Shown here one piece after another: positions 17,238 to 26,690 of a stretch of 64,000 nt of DNA. The DNA is taken from the NCBI GenBank assembly GCA_964344565.1, contig CAYFNT010000002.1, positions 1 to 64,000 on the forward strand, given 5' to 3'. The notes below the pieces were generated by a model. It saw only the letters and a list, made by a program, of their open reading frames with translations. It was not told the DNA's origin and ran no database searches. Origin of the DNA: JACNKJ01 sp964344565 (GTDB lineage Bacteria > Krumholzibacteriota > Krumholzibacteriia > JACNKJ01). How positions within the stretch are numbered: the first letter of the stretch is position 1; each line of letters begins with the position of its first letter. The translations under genes were made by a program, and so were the position numbers.

Positions 17238-18599
17238 ATGGTGCAAATCGTCATCGTGGGGGCCGGAACCGTGGGCTACGAGCTCGCCATCCAGCTCCAG
17301 AGGCAGGGACACGACGTGGCCCTCATCGAGCAGAAGCGCGAGCGGGTTCTCGAGATCGCCGAGAAGCTCGACATCCTCGTGGTGCCCGGCAGCGGCAGCA
17401 GTCCCTCGGCCCTGGAGGCGGCGGGCATCAGGGACGCCGAGATGATCCTCGCGGTCACCTCCGTGGACGAGGTGAACATCCTCGCCTGCGGACTGGCGGC
17501 CCGCTACGGGGTGCCCCAGCGCATCGCGCGGGTGCGCAACCCCGAACTCACCGACGCCGAGGGCAAGATGGTGCTCGACGGCTTCGGGGTGACGCGCTTC
17601 ATCAATCCCGAAAAGGTCATCGTGCAGGTGATCGACCAGATCGCCCGGGTGCCAGAAGCTATGGAAGTCTTCGGCTATCACGAGGGACAGATCCTCATCA
17701 GCCGGCACATGATCAAGGCCGGCATGCAGGTGGTCGGACGCAACCTCATCGAGATCCTGCAGATCGCCGGCGGCAAGGACTTCCTGGCCGTGGCCCTCAA
17801 TCGCGGCGGCGAGACGCGCATCCCCTCGGGGCAGGACGTGCTCCAGGAAGATGACGACGTCACCACCCTCTTCAGCCGCAAGGGCCTGCAGACCTACCTC
17901 GAGCTGCTCAACCTCGAGGATCGCACCGTGAGGCGAGCGGTGGTGGCCGGCCGCAGCCTCACGGCCGTGCAGCTTGCCGATTCGCTCAGCCAGTGGGTGG
18001 AGAAGGTCGTCTATCTCGATCCCGACTACGAACACGGCATGGACGCAGCGGAGAAGCTCGAAGGCGTCGAGGTGCTCTACGGTGACCCGACAGAGCGTGA
18101 CGTGCTGCGCGAGGCCGGCGTGGAGAACGCGGACCTTTTCGTCGGCGCGGGCCAGCGCACATCCCAAAACGTCATGGGCTCCCTGCTCGCGCGCTCGGAG
18201 GGCGCGAAGAAGATCATCGCCATCTCCATGGAGCCGGCCAGCAACCAGCTCTTCCGCGAGATCGGCGTGGACCACGTGATCAGTCCGCGGCGGCTCATGG
18301 CCCAGGAGATCATGGACATCATCCATCGCGGGCGTATCTCGGTTGAGCTGCAGCTGCGCGACATGGACCTGGAGTCCATGGAGATCCAGGCCGAGGAGGG
18401 AAGCAAGATCACCAAGGACACCCTCGCCAAGGTCTGGTCGCCCGTGCACGGCAAGGCCATCGCGGGCGCCATCTTCCGCGCCGGCGAGGTGAAGATTCCC
18501 CGGGGCGAGACGCGGATCGAGCCCGGCGACGATGTGATCGTGGTCTGCCAGCCGCAGATGGCGCCCAAGATCCAGAAACTCTTCAAGGGCGGGAAATAG
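17238..18599 (+). CDS. trkA: Trk potassium uptake NAD-binding protein TrkA
   Basis: Cytoplasmic regulatory subunit of a Trk/Ktr potassium uptake system, 453 residues. It contains two RCK repeats, each with a nucleotide-binding RCK_N (first at IVIVGAGTVGYELAIQLQRQGHDVALIEQ, second at RRAVVAGRSLTAVQLADSL) and an RCK_C domain. The second repeat's glycine motif is degenerate. The ATG follows GGAGGTC. It overlaps trkH by one base (TAGTG), so the two are coupled. Confidence 0.95.
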   Translation: MVQIVIVGAGTVGYELAIQLQRQGHDVALIEQKRERVLEIAEKLDILVVPGSGSSPSALEAAGIRDAEMILAVTSVDEVNILACGLAARYGVPQRIARVRNPELTDAEGKMVLDGFGVTRFINPEKVIVQVIDQIARVPEAMEVFGYHEGQILISRHMIKAGMQVVGRNLIEILQIAGGKDFLAVALNRGGETRIPSGQDVLQEDDDVTTLFSRKGLQTYLELLNLEDRTVRRAVVAGRSLTAVQLADSLSQWVEKVVYLDPDYEHGMDAAEKLEGVEVLYGDPTERDVLREAGVENADLFVGAGQRTSQNVMGSLLARSEGAKKIIAISMEPASNQLFREIGVDHVISPRRLMAQEIMDIIHRGRISVELQLRDMDLESMEIQAEEGSKITKDTLAKVWSPVHGKAIAGAIFRAGEVKIPRGETRIEPGDDVIVVCQPQMAPKIQKLFKGGK

Positions 18600-20179
18600 T
18601 GAAGTACCGCGCGGTCTTCTATTCTCTCGGGCGCCTGATTCAGATGCTCGCTTTGGTGCTTCTCGTGCCCACGGGCATCGCCCTCTGGCAGCAGCGCGGC
18701 GTTGGGGACTATTGGAACACCGAAGTCTCGAGCTTCGCCATCACCATTCTCGCCTCGCTGCTGCTGGGAACCCTGCTCCAGGGAATCTTCCGCGCCGGGC
18801 GCTACGACCAGGGCATCAAGGAAGGCTTCGCCATCGTGACCCTGGGATGGGTGGTTCTGGCGCTGCTGGGATCCATCCCCTTCCTGGTGCACTTCCTGCG
18901 CGAAGGCTACGAGCCCCTGGCCGCCTTCACCGACGCCTACTTCGAGACCATGAGCGGATTCACCACCACGGGCTCGACCATTCTGTCCGACATCGAAGCG
19001 CTGCCCCGCGGTCTGTTGTTCTGGCGCAGCCTCACCCACTGGCTCGGCGGCATGGGCATCGTGACTCTCGTGCTCGCCATCTTCCCGGCCATGGGCGTGG
19101 GCGGATACCAGATGTTCCGCGGCGAGGTACCCGGCCCCACCGCCGACAGGCTGCGCCCGCGCCTCGCCGAAACGGCGAAGATCCTATGGGGCGTCTACGT
19201 GCTGCTCACCGGCGTGGAAACCCTGCTGCTCATGTTCGGCGGCATGGATCTCTACGACGCGCTCTCCCACTCCTTCGCCACCATGGCCACCGGCGGATTC
19301 TCCACGCACAACGCTTCCATCGGCGCTTTCGACAGCGCCTACATCGACTACGTCATCACCTTCTTCATGTTCATGGCGGGCACGAATTTCCTGATTCACT
19401 ATCGCCTGCTCTTCCGGGGGGACTGGCTCAGCCTGCGCCGCAACCGGGAGTTCCACTTCTATTTCGGCACGGTCTTCCTGGCCATCGCCTTCTCTACATT
19501 GCTGCTCTGGATGGGCGGGCTTCCCTCGAGCGAGGAAGTCGCCACCCACTTCACCCACGAACCCCGCAGCGAAACCGAATTGGCCGCGCACTTGGAGCGC
19601 GAATCCGACAAGGTGGATTCGCTCGCCGGCGCCTTCCGCTACGCCAGCTTCCAGGTCATCGCCATCGTGACCACCACGGGTTTCGGCACGGCCGACTTCG
19701 ACGCCTGGCCACGGGTCATCGGACTGCTCTTCGTGGTGCTCATGTTCTGGGGAGGAAGCGCGGGCTCCACCGGCGGCGGCATGAAGATGATCCGCGTCAT
19801 GGTCACCTTCAAGGCGGCCTGGCGCGAACTCAAGAAGGTGGTACGTCCGCGACTGCTTGCGCCGCTGAAGGTGCGACGCACGCCCCTGGGCGAGGACCGC
19901 GTGGCCAACATCGTGGGTTTCTTCGTGCTCTTCGTGGGGCTCTTCGTGGTCTGCTCGGTGATCATGTGCTTCTTCGTGCCCGACCTCACCACGGCGGTGG
20001 CCTCGGTGGCGGCGAGCATCGGGAACATCGGCCCGGGTCTGTCTGGCGTCGGCTCCACCCAGACCTACTCGTGGATACCCATCCCCGGCAAGTGGCTGCT
20101 GGTGCTCTGCATGCTGCTGGGAAGGCTCGAGATCTTCACCGTGCTGGTGGTCATGCGGCCGGGCTTCTGGCGGAAGTAG
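18599..20179 (+). CDS. trkH: TrkH-family potassium transporter
   Basis: Membrane pore subunit, 526 residues, with the four-fold repeated membrane-pore-membrane fold. Filter-type loops are visible at TMSGFTTTGST, FATMATGGFST, VTTTGFGTADF and SIGNIGPGLSGVG. It uses a GTG start overlapping the trkA stop. It converges with the beta-propeller gene that follows; only seven bases separate the two stops and no hairpin is seen between them. Confidence 0.95.
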   Translation: MKYRAVFYSLGRLIQMLALVLLVPTGIALWQQRGVGDYWNTEVSSFAITILASLLLGTLLQGIFRAGRYDQGIKEGFAIVTLGWVVLALLGSIPFLVHFLREGYEPLAAFTDAYFETMSGFTTTGSTILSDIEALPRGLLFWRSLTHWLGGMGIVTLVLAIFPAMGVGGYQMFRGEVPGPTADRLRPRLAETAKILWGVYVLLTGVETLLLMFGGMDLYDALSHSFATMATGGFSTHNASIGAFDSAYIDYVITFFMFMAGTNFLIHYRLLFRGDWLSLRRNREFHFYFGTVFLAIAFSTLLLWMGGLPSSEEVATHFTHEPRSETELAAHLERESDKVDSLAGAFRYASFQVIAIVTTTGFGTADFDAWPRVIGLLFVVLMFWGGSAGSTGGGMKMIRVMVTFKAAWRELKKVVRPRLLAPLKVRRTPLGEDRVANIVGFFVLFVGLFVVCSVIMCFFVPDLTTAVASVAASIGNIGPGLSGVGSTQTYSWIPIPGKWLLVLCMLLGRLEIFTVLVVMRPGFWRK

Positions 20180-20186
20180 GGACTGG

Positions 20187-21440
20187 TTAGTTCACGAGGC
20201 CTTCGGGAATCTCGTAGCAGATAATCGCCATGGGCTCGAGGTCCTCCGACTCCTCCGTATCATCGTCCTCCGAAGATGCGGACTGGCCAGCCCTGGCGCT
20301 CCAGGACCTAAAAGTCGGTTCATATTGAGTCACCACATAGAAACGACCCCCCTTCAAGTAGCAGCGATCCCTGCGGAGATTCCCCTCGCCCTGTAGCTGG
20401 ATCTGCCCCGTGTAGCGTCCCTTGACATCGAAAAGGTCGAAGGTGCCGATAACTCCGCTTCCCTGAGGGGCATCGACTCCTCGGCTGTTCAGCACCCATA
20501 TGCTCCCGTTATCAGCAATCTCAAACCACTCGATATCCCGATGATGCTCCTCGACCTCGATCGTGGCTCCTTGAGCTCCTCCGCCGCGAGCGAAGTACGC
20601 GCGAACCTCGTCAATCTCTTCCTTAGATCGAGTTCGGTGGGGATAGTCCCTTTCAACTTTGCGAACAAAGGTTCCATCGGGATGGAGGATCTCTATCTCG
20701 TAGTCGTAGTCGTTGGATAGGTAAACTAAGCCATTCGGGCCAATGGTCCACCGAAGCGGGTCCGCTTCGATTTCCCTAATCTTCATGTTCGCGAAATCGA
20801 TATGCCTGGTCGCACGGGCCAGATCGATCAGTTCTGATTCTATCTGATTGAAGCTGGTCACTCGCGATATCTGATCCATTAGGCCCTCACCCATCTGGGT
20901 TTGGATACCCTGAACCACCATCGTTCCGCCCCGCTGGTTCGCTCTAATCACGTACTGGAATCCGCCATCCTTGAGACTTGGAAGGTTCAGATCTCCGAGA
21001 TATTGCCCCTCTGGGTCGAAGAGCGACAAGCGGGTTGGCATCGATTGAAGTACGCAGAGCTTCTCATGGGGCGTGAAGAACAGTTTGCGTGGTGAACGGA
21101 ATTCGCCTGGACCCTCGCCCTCTCGTCCAATCGTCCGGGAATACTCGCCTTCAGGAGAGAAGACCTTTACTTCCGACAGTTGAAGATCCAGTAAAAAGAC
21201 ATTGCCACCAGCGTCGACCGCGATGTCGGTGATGACCCCAAATAGCTCCTGCTCGGACTCAGAATCCCCTCCGATTTTCCACAATCGATTCAGCTTCACG
21301 ACTTCGATTTCTGAACTGTCGGCCTGTTTGGTGCCTTGATCGAACTCAGATCGGAGGGCGTGGGCTGCGCCGGGCCCCGTCGCATTCACCACGCCCATCA
21401 AAACCAAAATCAATACAAGGATCGATGATGTTTTAGTCAT
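20187..21440 (-). CDS. Exported 6-bladed beta-propeller protein
   Basis: A 417-residue secreted or periplasmic protein with a signal peptide (MTKTSSILVLILVLMGVVNA). The body shows repeated NHL/6-bladed propeller strands: ITDIAVDAGGNVFLLDLQLSEVKVFSPEGEYSRTIGREGEGPGEFRSP is the typical blade, and IEWFEIADNGSIWVLNS another. An acidic Ser/Glu/Asp-rich insert (SASSEDDDTEESEDLE) lies near the C-terminus. Function unknown; such propellers usually bind proteins or carbohydrates. The start ATG 21440 follows GAGGTGG and overlaps the stop of the upstream gene (ATGA). Confidence 0.82.
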   Translation of the reverse strand: MTKTSSILVLILVLMGVVNATGPGAAHALRSEFDQGTKQADSSEIEVVKLNRLWKIGGDSESEQELFGVITDIAVDAGGNVFLLDLQLSEVKVFSPEGEYSRTIGREGEGPGEFRSPRKLFFTPHEKLCVLQSMPTRLSLFDPEGQYLGDLNLPSLKDGGFQYVIRANQRGGTMVVQGIQTQMGEGLMDQISRVTSFNQIESELIDLARATRHIDFANMKIREIEADPLRWTIGPNGLVYLSNDYDYEIEILHPDGTFVRKVERDYPHRTRSKEEIDEVRAYFARGGGAQGATIEVEEHHRDIEWFEIADNGSIWVLNSRGVDAPQGSGVIGTFDLFDVKGRYTGQIQLQGEGNLRRDRCYLKGGRFYVVTQYEPTFRSWSARAGQSASSEDDDTEESEDLEPMAIICYEIPEGLVN

Positions 21441-22082
21441 TGTCCACCTCTCGAATCCAGACATGGCGAAGATACGGGATTCAGTGTTACCTCAAAGAGT
21501 GAATCTGCTTTCTGTTCTATGTGCAACGTACCGGCGTGTTTGATCCACTCGAAGGAAGTCGGGCTGGTCCAACGAATTGGCGGATCAGGTAAAACTTGCA
21601 CCATCGATGTTTGAGGATTCATAGCTTTGCGGTAGAGTTCGGAAACACCCTCACGATTTCCGCGGAACTCGTATTCGGCGGAGATGACACGAGCGTCTCC
21701 ACCAAGGGTCGATTTCTTAAGATCATCGATAATCAACCACGTAGTCAGTTCACTCCGCACAAAGGTGACGCGTAAACGATGAGTGACGGGATAGACCACC
21801 AAATTACCCTTTACTATGGTAGTATCGCCGCGAACAGCACCCCATGGCCCAAGACTCATCCATTCTGCGTTTGATGGAATATGCGGAGGGATTCGTTTAG
21901 GAAGTATTGTCAAGAAGCCAGCAGCAGAATCGCCGTCACCGATGGCGTTATCCTCATTTACATCGATTTCTTGATATACCCTACCGTGGATCGGATCGAC
22001 CTTTTTTAGGTTCGCTTGAGTCATCGGCAGTACCATGGATTGAACACAACAACATGAGAAGGATGCCGATGGCCCACTTCAA
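21437..22082 (-). pseudogene. Exported hypothetical protein, interrupted by a frameshift
   Basis: A conserved-looking frame (VDPIHGRVYQEIDVNEDN to the stop at 21437) lacks a convincing start of its own. In another frame a TTG at 22082, seven bases after GGAGG, opens a clean signal peptide (LKWAIGILLMLLCSIHGTA, TTG read as Met) that runs into an A6 run at 22002-22007 and then stops. Removing one A would join the two into one protein of about 214 residues. So this is a frameshifted gene, a slippery-site gene or a sequencing error. It overlaps the propeller gene by ATGA. Function not recognised. Confidence 0.65.
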
Positions 22083-22108
22083 ACCTCCACCTCCAGACAA
22101 CAAAAAAC

Positions 22109-22122
22109 TGTACCCGGGTACA
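22109..22122. promoter_or_regulatory. 14-bp perfect palindrome, candidate operator
   Basis: TGTACCCGGGTACA lies about 27 bases upstream of the TTG start at 22082, near the expected transcription start of that gene. The same TGTAC-N4-GTACA architecture recurs at 45428. Confidence 0.4.
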
Positions 22123-22186
22123 ATCGTATCAGCAAATCGAACACAACCTCGATAGATGGTTGCAGCAATCGATGCCTATGCGACCC

Positions 22187-23584
22187 TCACTCTTTAGTCT
22201 GCTTTGCATGAATGAACTCCCCAATACCTTCACTCCCAAGAAGTTCTTCTCCCTCCACGATCTGCCCGCCCCTCAGCCACACGCCTTCCACCTGGCCCCG
22301 CACTTCCATGCCCTCGTAGGGATCCCAATCGCAGGCACCGTGTAGCTCCGCGGCGGAGATTGTACCCGTGTGCAGTGGGTCGTAGAGCACGAGGTCGGCG
22401 TCGGCGCCCTCGACGAGCGCGCCCTTTCGCGGCGCGAGCCCGAAGATGCGCGCGGGGTTTTCGGCCATCACGCGAACGAGGCGCAGAAGCGCCGCGTTGT
22501 GCTTGGGCTCCAGGCCGTTCTCGCCCAGGGCGAGCATCCGAGTGAACATGATCGGGAAGAGCGTTTCGACGCCGCCGATGCCGTTGGGCGTCTTCATGAA
22601 ATCGCCGCCGCCCATGGCCTTCTGCGCGCTCGTGAAGGGACAGTGATCGGTGGCCACCACATCGATCTCGTCGCCGAGCACGGCATCGAAGAGGCGCGTG
22701 CCGTCGGTTTTCTCCCTCAGCGGCGGGCTGGCGATGTAGCGGTGGCCGTGCTCGCCCTCGTAGGCCGAACGATCCAGGAAGAGATACTGGGGACAGGTCT
22801 CCGCGTAGATCTGCCAATCGTCCGCGCGCAGGCGCCGTATTGTCTCGAGCCCCCGCGCGGAGCTGAGGTGCACCACGTAGAGGGGGCATCCCGCGATGCG
22901 CGCGAGGGTGGCCACGCGGAGGATCGCCTCGGCTTCCACCAGGTCGGGGCGGCTCTCCCCGTGGGCCGCGGCGTCCTTGCGTCCTTCGGCCGACAGCCGC
23001 TCGGCCAGGTAATCGGCCGCGTCGCCGTTCTCGGCGTGACACATGAGCAGACCCTTCCCCTCGGCCACCTTCTCGGCCACGCGAAGAATCTGCCTGTCGC
23101 TGAGCTGCATGCCCGCCTCGCGATAGGCGGTGAAGATCTTGATGCCCGCGGCGCCGGCGGCCAGCACGTCGGGGATCCGCTGCAGGTTCTCTTCGGTGAA
23201 GTTCGTGAAGTTGGCGTGCAGGGCGATGTCCACATGGGCGGCGCCTTCCATTCTCGCGATGCGCCTTCGGAAGGAGTCGAGCAGGGGTTCGCCGTGGTCC
23301 TGCACGGTGAAGTCGATGAGCGTTGTCACGCCGCCGAAAGCCGCGGCCCTGCTGCCTTCGGTGACGCCGTCGGCGGATTCGGTGCCGCGAATGGGCACCC
23401 CCAGATGAACGTGGGCGTCGATGAACCCCGGGAAGAGAAGCTTGCCGGTGCCGTCCACCTCGTCCTTGCCGGGGCCCAGGTTCGGCCCGATGGCGCTGAT
23501 CTTTCCGCCGGTGACGCCCAGGTCGCCCAGGACCACCCGGTTGGGGGTCACGATGCGCGCGGATCGAAAAACGAGATCGTACAA
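22187..23584 (-). CDS. hyuA: Dihydropyrimidinase/hydantoinase-type amidohydrolase
   Basis: Cyclic-amide hydrolase of 465 residues. The metal site is complete: HVH in DAHVHLGVP, the carboxylated Lys in GIKIFTAY, and later His and Asp residues (MCHAEN, YVVHLSS, DVVATDHCPF). It starts with TTG 23584, which follows AAGGAG by five bases; the upstream xdhC stop is two bases away. Its operon mates xdhC, yqeB and yqeC-mocA make it the HyuA of a selenium-dependent molybdenum hydroxylase system, where it would open a ring in purine or pyrimidine breakdown. Substrate unproven. Confidence 0.9.
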   Translation of the reverse strand: MYDLVFRSARIVTPNRVVLGDLGVTGGKISAIGPNLGPGKDEVDGTGKLLFPGFIDAHVHLGVPIRGTESADGVTEGSRAAAFGGVTTLIDFTVQDHGEPLLDSFRRRIARMEGAAHVDIALHANFTNFTEENLQRIPDVLAAGAAGIKIFTAYREAGMQLSDRQILRVAEKVAEGKGLLMCHAENGDAADYLAERLSAEGRKDAAAHGESRPDLVEAEAILRVATLARIAGCPLYVVHLSSARGLETIRRLRADDWQIYAETCPQYLFLDRSAYEGEHGHRYIASPPLREKTDGTRLFDAVLGDEIDVVATDHCPFTSAQKAMGGGDFMKTPNGIGGVETLFPIMFTRMLALGENGLEPKHNAALLRLVRVMAENPARIFGLAPRKGALVEGADADLVLYDPLHTGTISAAELHGACDWDPYEGMEVRGQVEGVWLRGGQIVEGEELLGSEGIGEFIHAKQTKE

Positions 23585-23586
23585 GA

Positions 23587-24420
23587 CTACTCCTTAACGG
23601 CGTTACGCCACTGTATCAATTCGGCCGCGATGGCCAGGGCGATTTCCTCGGCCGTGAGCGCGCCGATGGACAGTCCCACGGGCGCATGGAATCGCTCGCC
23701 AAGAGCCTCGGCGGGCAGTCCGCCTTCCACCAGCGCTTCCACGATGAGCTTTCGCTTGCGCGAGGAGCTCAGCATGCCGAGGTAGCCGGCGCCGGTGGAC
23801 GCGGCCCATCCCAGAGCGGCCTCGTCGTGACGATGCCCCCGCGTGGCCACGATCACGGCGTCCCGCTCGCCAAGGGGCAGCCAGCGGTCGGCGGCTGTCA
23901 CTTCGCTCACATGGGTGTCGGCCGCGAAGGGAAATCGCTCGGCGCTGGCGAACTTTTCCCGGTCATCCAGCACATGGATCGCGAATCCCACCTCATGGGC
24001 GAATCGGGCGAGCGCCAGCGACACGTGTCCGCCGCCGAAGATGAAGACCCGCCAGGGCGCCTCCTCGGGGGAGGCGGCCAGGGCTTCGGCTCGCGGCAGA
24101 TCTTCGGGGGCGAAGCGCTCGGCTTCCACGAGCATCTCGCCGCCGCAGACCAGTCCGGTTTCGTCGCCGGCCTCCGCGTCCAGGTGCAGGGTCTCGCGAA
24201 TGGCACCTTCCGCTTCGCCGGCCTTGCGGGCGAGTTCGAAGGCGAAACCGTCCACGCATCCGCCGCCGATGGTGCCCACCTGCAGCCCCTCGTCGGTGTA
24301 GAGCATGCGGGGACGGTCCTTGCGCGGCACCGAGCCCTTCGATTCGATCACCGACACGAGCAGCGCCGGCCGATCCTCGCGAAGTTCGGCCAACAGCCGT
24401 TCCAGCACGCGACGGCTCAT
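23587..24420 (-). CDS. xdhC: XdhC-family molybdenum hydroxylase maturation protein
   Basis: A 277-residue XdhC/CoxI-type chaperone that carries and modifies molybdenum cofactor for insertion into a molybdenum hydroxylase. The N-terminal domain has SKGSVPRKDRPRMLYTDEG and TIGGGCVDG; the C-terminal Rossmann domain has VFIFGGGHVSLALARFA and ends TAEEIALAIAAELI. ATG 24420 overlaps the yqeB stop by four bases. The target enzyme is presumably the large subunit at 34420. Confidence 0.92.
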   Translation of the reverse strand: MSRRVLERLLAELREDRPALLVSVIESKGSVPRKDRPRMLYTDEGLQVGTIGGGCVDGFAFELARKAGEAEGAIRETLHLDAEAGDETGLVCGGEMLVEAERFAPEDLPRAEALAASPEEAPWRVFIFGGGHVSLALARFAHEVGFAIHVLDDREKFASAERFPFAADTHVSEVTAADRWLPLGERDAVIVATRGHRHDEAALGWAASTGAGYLGMLSSSRKRKLIVEALVEGGLPAEALGERFHAPVGLSIGALTAEEIALAIAAELIQWRNAVKE

Positions 24421-25304
24421 GGTCCTTCGGAGAAGGCGGCGAGCAGCGCGGTGAGCACGCCGCCGGCGAGAGCGCGTGTCTTCTCGGAGAGCGTGGCGGG
24501 ATCGATGTCTTCTCCGCGGGGATCCACGTCGGCCACCTTGGTGCCCGAGGGCACGATCTCACCGTCGTCCAGCAGCCCGCGAACGATGCCGGGAATCTCG
24601 GCCACGATGGTGCAGGGCTCCTTGCAGTCGCCCTCGAAGACGCCGATGAGATCGCCCTTGCGAACCATGTCGCCGATCTTCACGTGTGCCCAGAAGCGCC
24701 CCTCGCAGGGGGAGTGATAGACCCGCGTGTGGGTCTCGCCGCCCACCTCGCCGGGCACGCCGGTGTCGGGCGCGGCTGAACCCTCGTAGAAGACGCGACC
24801 CAGGTCGTGGCCGCGCAGGGTCTCCACCACCGCGTCAACCTGCTCGCCGGCTGTGTAGCCCGGTCCCAGGGCGATGGTGAAGGGCGCCTTGCCGAGGATG
24901 GATCCATCGGCGCCCTTGAGCATGCGCGCGTCGACGATGGCCGCGAAGTCGATGTGTTCGGTGAGCGCGATGCCGTCGTCGATGACCACGGCGATGTCCC
25001 CCGACTTCCAGGCCTCGCGCACGGAGTTCGCGATGGACTCGTCCACCTTGGGCGTGGGCGCGTCGGCGGGTTCGCCGTGTTCGTCCGGATGCAGGCGCTC
25101 GCCGCAGAGACGGGCCTTCACGCCTTCGACCTCCTGCTCGCCCTTGCGGGCCGCGCGCGCGAAGGCCACCTGCCGGCGCACGGCGAGGGGCTCGTGCCGC
25201 TCGGTCATGGCCAGCGGAAATCCGGCCCGATGCAGATGCCAGGCCACGCCGCTGGCGTGTTCGCCGGCGCCGCGTACGAGAATGGGATACCTATCGAGCT
25301 TCAT
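24417..25304 (-). CDS. yqeB: YqeB/EF2563-type selenium-dependent Mo-hydroxylase system protein
   Basis: A 295-residue member of the EF2563/YqeB family, a marker of selenium-dependent molybdenum hydroxylase gene sets. The N-terminus ILVRGAGEHASGVAWHLHRAGF is the family signature, followed by a central Rossmann-like part with IVDARMLKG and a C-terminal biotinyl/lipoyl-like barrel (VKIGDMVRKGDLIGVFEG). Its biochemical role is not settled; it is thought to act in labile-selenium cofactor maturation. It overlaps xdhC by ATGA and the upstream mocA gene by 14 bases. Confidence 0.9.
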   Translation of the reverse strand: MKLDRYPILVRGAGEHASGVAWHLHRAGFPLAMTERHEPLAVRRQVAFARAARKGEQEVEGVKARLCGERLHPDEHGEPADAPTPKVDESIANSVREAWKSGDIAVVIDDGIALTEHIDFAAIVDARMLKGADGSILGKAPFTIALGPGYTAGEQVDAVVETLRGHDLGRVFYEGSAAPDTGVPGEVGGETHTRVYHSPCEGRFWAHVKIGDMVRKGDLIGVFEGDCKEPCTIVAEIPGIVRGLLDDGEIVPSGTKVADVDPRGEDIDPATLSEKTRALAGGVLTALLAAFSEGP

Positions 25305-26622
25305 CGTCCTCGCGAACCTCCATGAGAAGGCATTCCAGCCGGGCCGCCTCGGCCGGCTTGTCCAGGTCCAGTATCACGCCCTCATCGTCCACGTCCAAGT
25401 AAATCGGATCCCAGGACTCTAGCACATCGCGGGGTCCCCGGTCCCCGGTGAGCCCGGCGATTTCTTCGAAACGTGAACGGGGCAGGTGCACGGGATGCCC
25501 GGGGCGATCCCCTTGCCTCGGGCGCAGCACACGATCGGGCCGCTCCCCCACCGCCGACAGGAGGCGCTTCAGGGTGGACATGCGAATCGCCGGCATGTCG
25601 CCCAGGGTCAATAGTACGCCTCCGGCGCCCCTGCCCAGCGCCGCGAACCCGGCACGAATCGAAGCGCTCATGCCGTCTTCCGGTTCCTCGCAGACCACGG
25701 CCCTGAACCCCGCTTCGCGGGCCGCCTTTCGGGAGGCCTCGTCGCCCTTCCTGTGCACGAGGATTCGCTCATCCACCGGCAGATTCCGCCAGGGAGCGAG
25801 GCTCCACTCCAGAAGGCTGCGACCGCCCAGGCGCGCGTGGAGCTTGTCCCCGGGCCAGCGCTCGCTCGCCCCCGCGGCCAGCAGGATCACCGAAGGCCGC
25901 GAGGATCCCGCCTCCGCCAGTTCGACCTCGCCCCGCTGCACGGAGCCGCGAAGTATGGGCCCGGACCAGACCCGGCCCAGCGCCTCGCAGAGCTGAAGGG
26001 CGCCATCGGGATTGGCATCCGCCTGGTTCACGAGAATGCGCATGGCCGCGCCGCCTGCCTTGCCGCGATAGCCCTCGGCGTCCGTGGCCATGCGGGCCAC
26101 GGTGGCCGCGTCGAGGGTCGCGCCCGGTCGCAAGTTCCAGTGAGTAGGCGCTTTGTGGAGCCGGTGGACGGTCTCCTCGCTGGCCCTCTCGCCCAGGGCC
26201 GAAGCCCCGAGCACCATGATGGCCAGATCCACCTGGGGCGGCAGCACGGGATCGTGGGGACGGTGCACCTTGAGCGGGCGGCGGCGGGCGCCGTCGCCTT
26301 CCACGAGCACCCGATCCGCCTGCCCGCGCAGATCGCCCAGGTCCAGGCTCTCCGGGCCGGTCAACTTGCCGTCCTCCTCCAGGGCCCGGCCGAGGAAGAC
26401 GGCGGCATGCTCCTGGAACGCGGCGGGCAGCCGGGCGGGATCGTCCACCATGGGCAGATCGGGAAAGGGATAGACCTGGGTGGTCGTGGTCACGAGCACC
26501 CGCGAGCCGTGGGCCGTCAGTTCGCGAACCAGGAGGGTGAGCAGCGAGGTCTTGCCGCCGCTGCCGATGACGCCCACCACGCGTGGCGTCGGCTGGCCGA
26601 GAATGATTTCGAGGAGATCCAT
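25291..26622 (-). CDS. Fusion of YqeC-type protein and MocA-like nucleotidyltransferase
   Basis: A 443-residue two-domain protein. Residues about 1-230 are YqeC-like: P-loop VIGSGGKTSLL near the start, then TTTTQVYP and VEGDGARRRPLKVHRPHDPVLP. Residues about 240-430 are a MobA/MocA-type nucleotidyltransferase: VILLAAGASERWPGDKLHARLGGRSLLEW and LTLGDMPAIRMS. In E. coli yqeC and mocA are separate neighbouring genes; here they form one frame. MocA makes molybdopterin cytosine dinucleotide, the cofactor form used by bacterial Mo hydroxylases. It is the first gene of the four-gene operon. Confidence 0.88.
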   Translation of the reverse strand: MDLLEIILGQPTPRVVGVIGSGGKTSLLTLLVRELTAHGSRVLVTTTTQVYPFPDLPMVDDPARLPAAFQEHAAVFLGRALEEDGKLTGPESLDLGDLRGQADRVLVEGDGARRRPLKVHRPHDPVLPPQVDLAIMVLGASALGERASEETVHRLHKAPTHWNLRPGATLDAATVARMATDAEGYRGKAGGAAMRILVNQADANPDGALQLCEALGRVWSGPILRGSVQRGEVELAEAGSSRPSVILLAAGASERWPGDKLHARLGGRSLLEWSLAPWRNLPVDERILVHRKGDEASRKAAREAGFRAVVCEEPEDGMSASIRAGFAALGRGAGGVLLTLGDMPAIRMSTLKRLLSAVGERPDRVLRPRQGDRPGHPVHLPRSRFEEIAGLTGDRGPRDVLESWDPIYLDVDDEGVILDLDKPAEAARLECLLMEVREDDEAR

Positions 26623-26690
26623 GGGAAAAGACTAGCCCGGCGCCGTCCAGTGCTCAAGGGCCTGGAGCGGCGCGGGCAGAAAGGGGGGGG

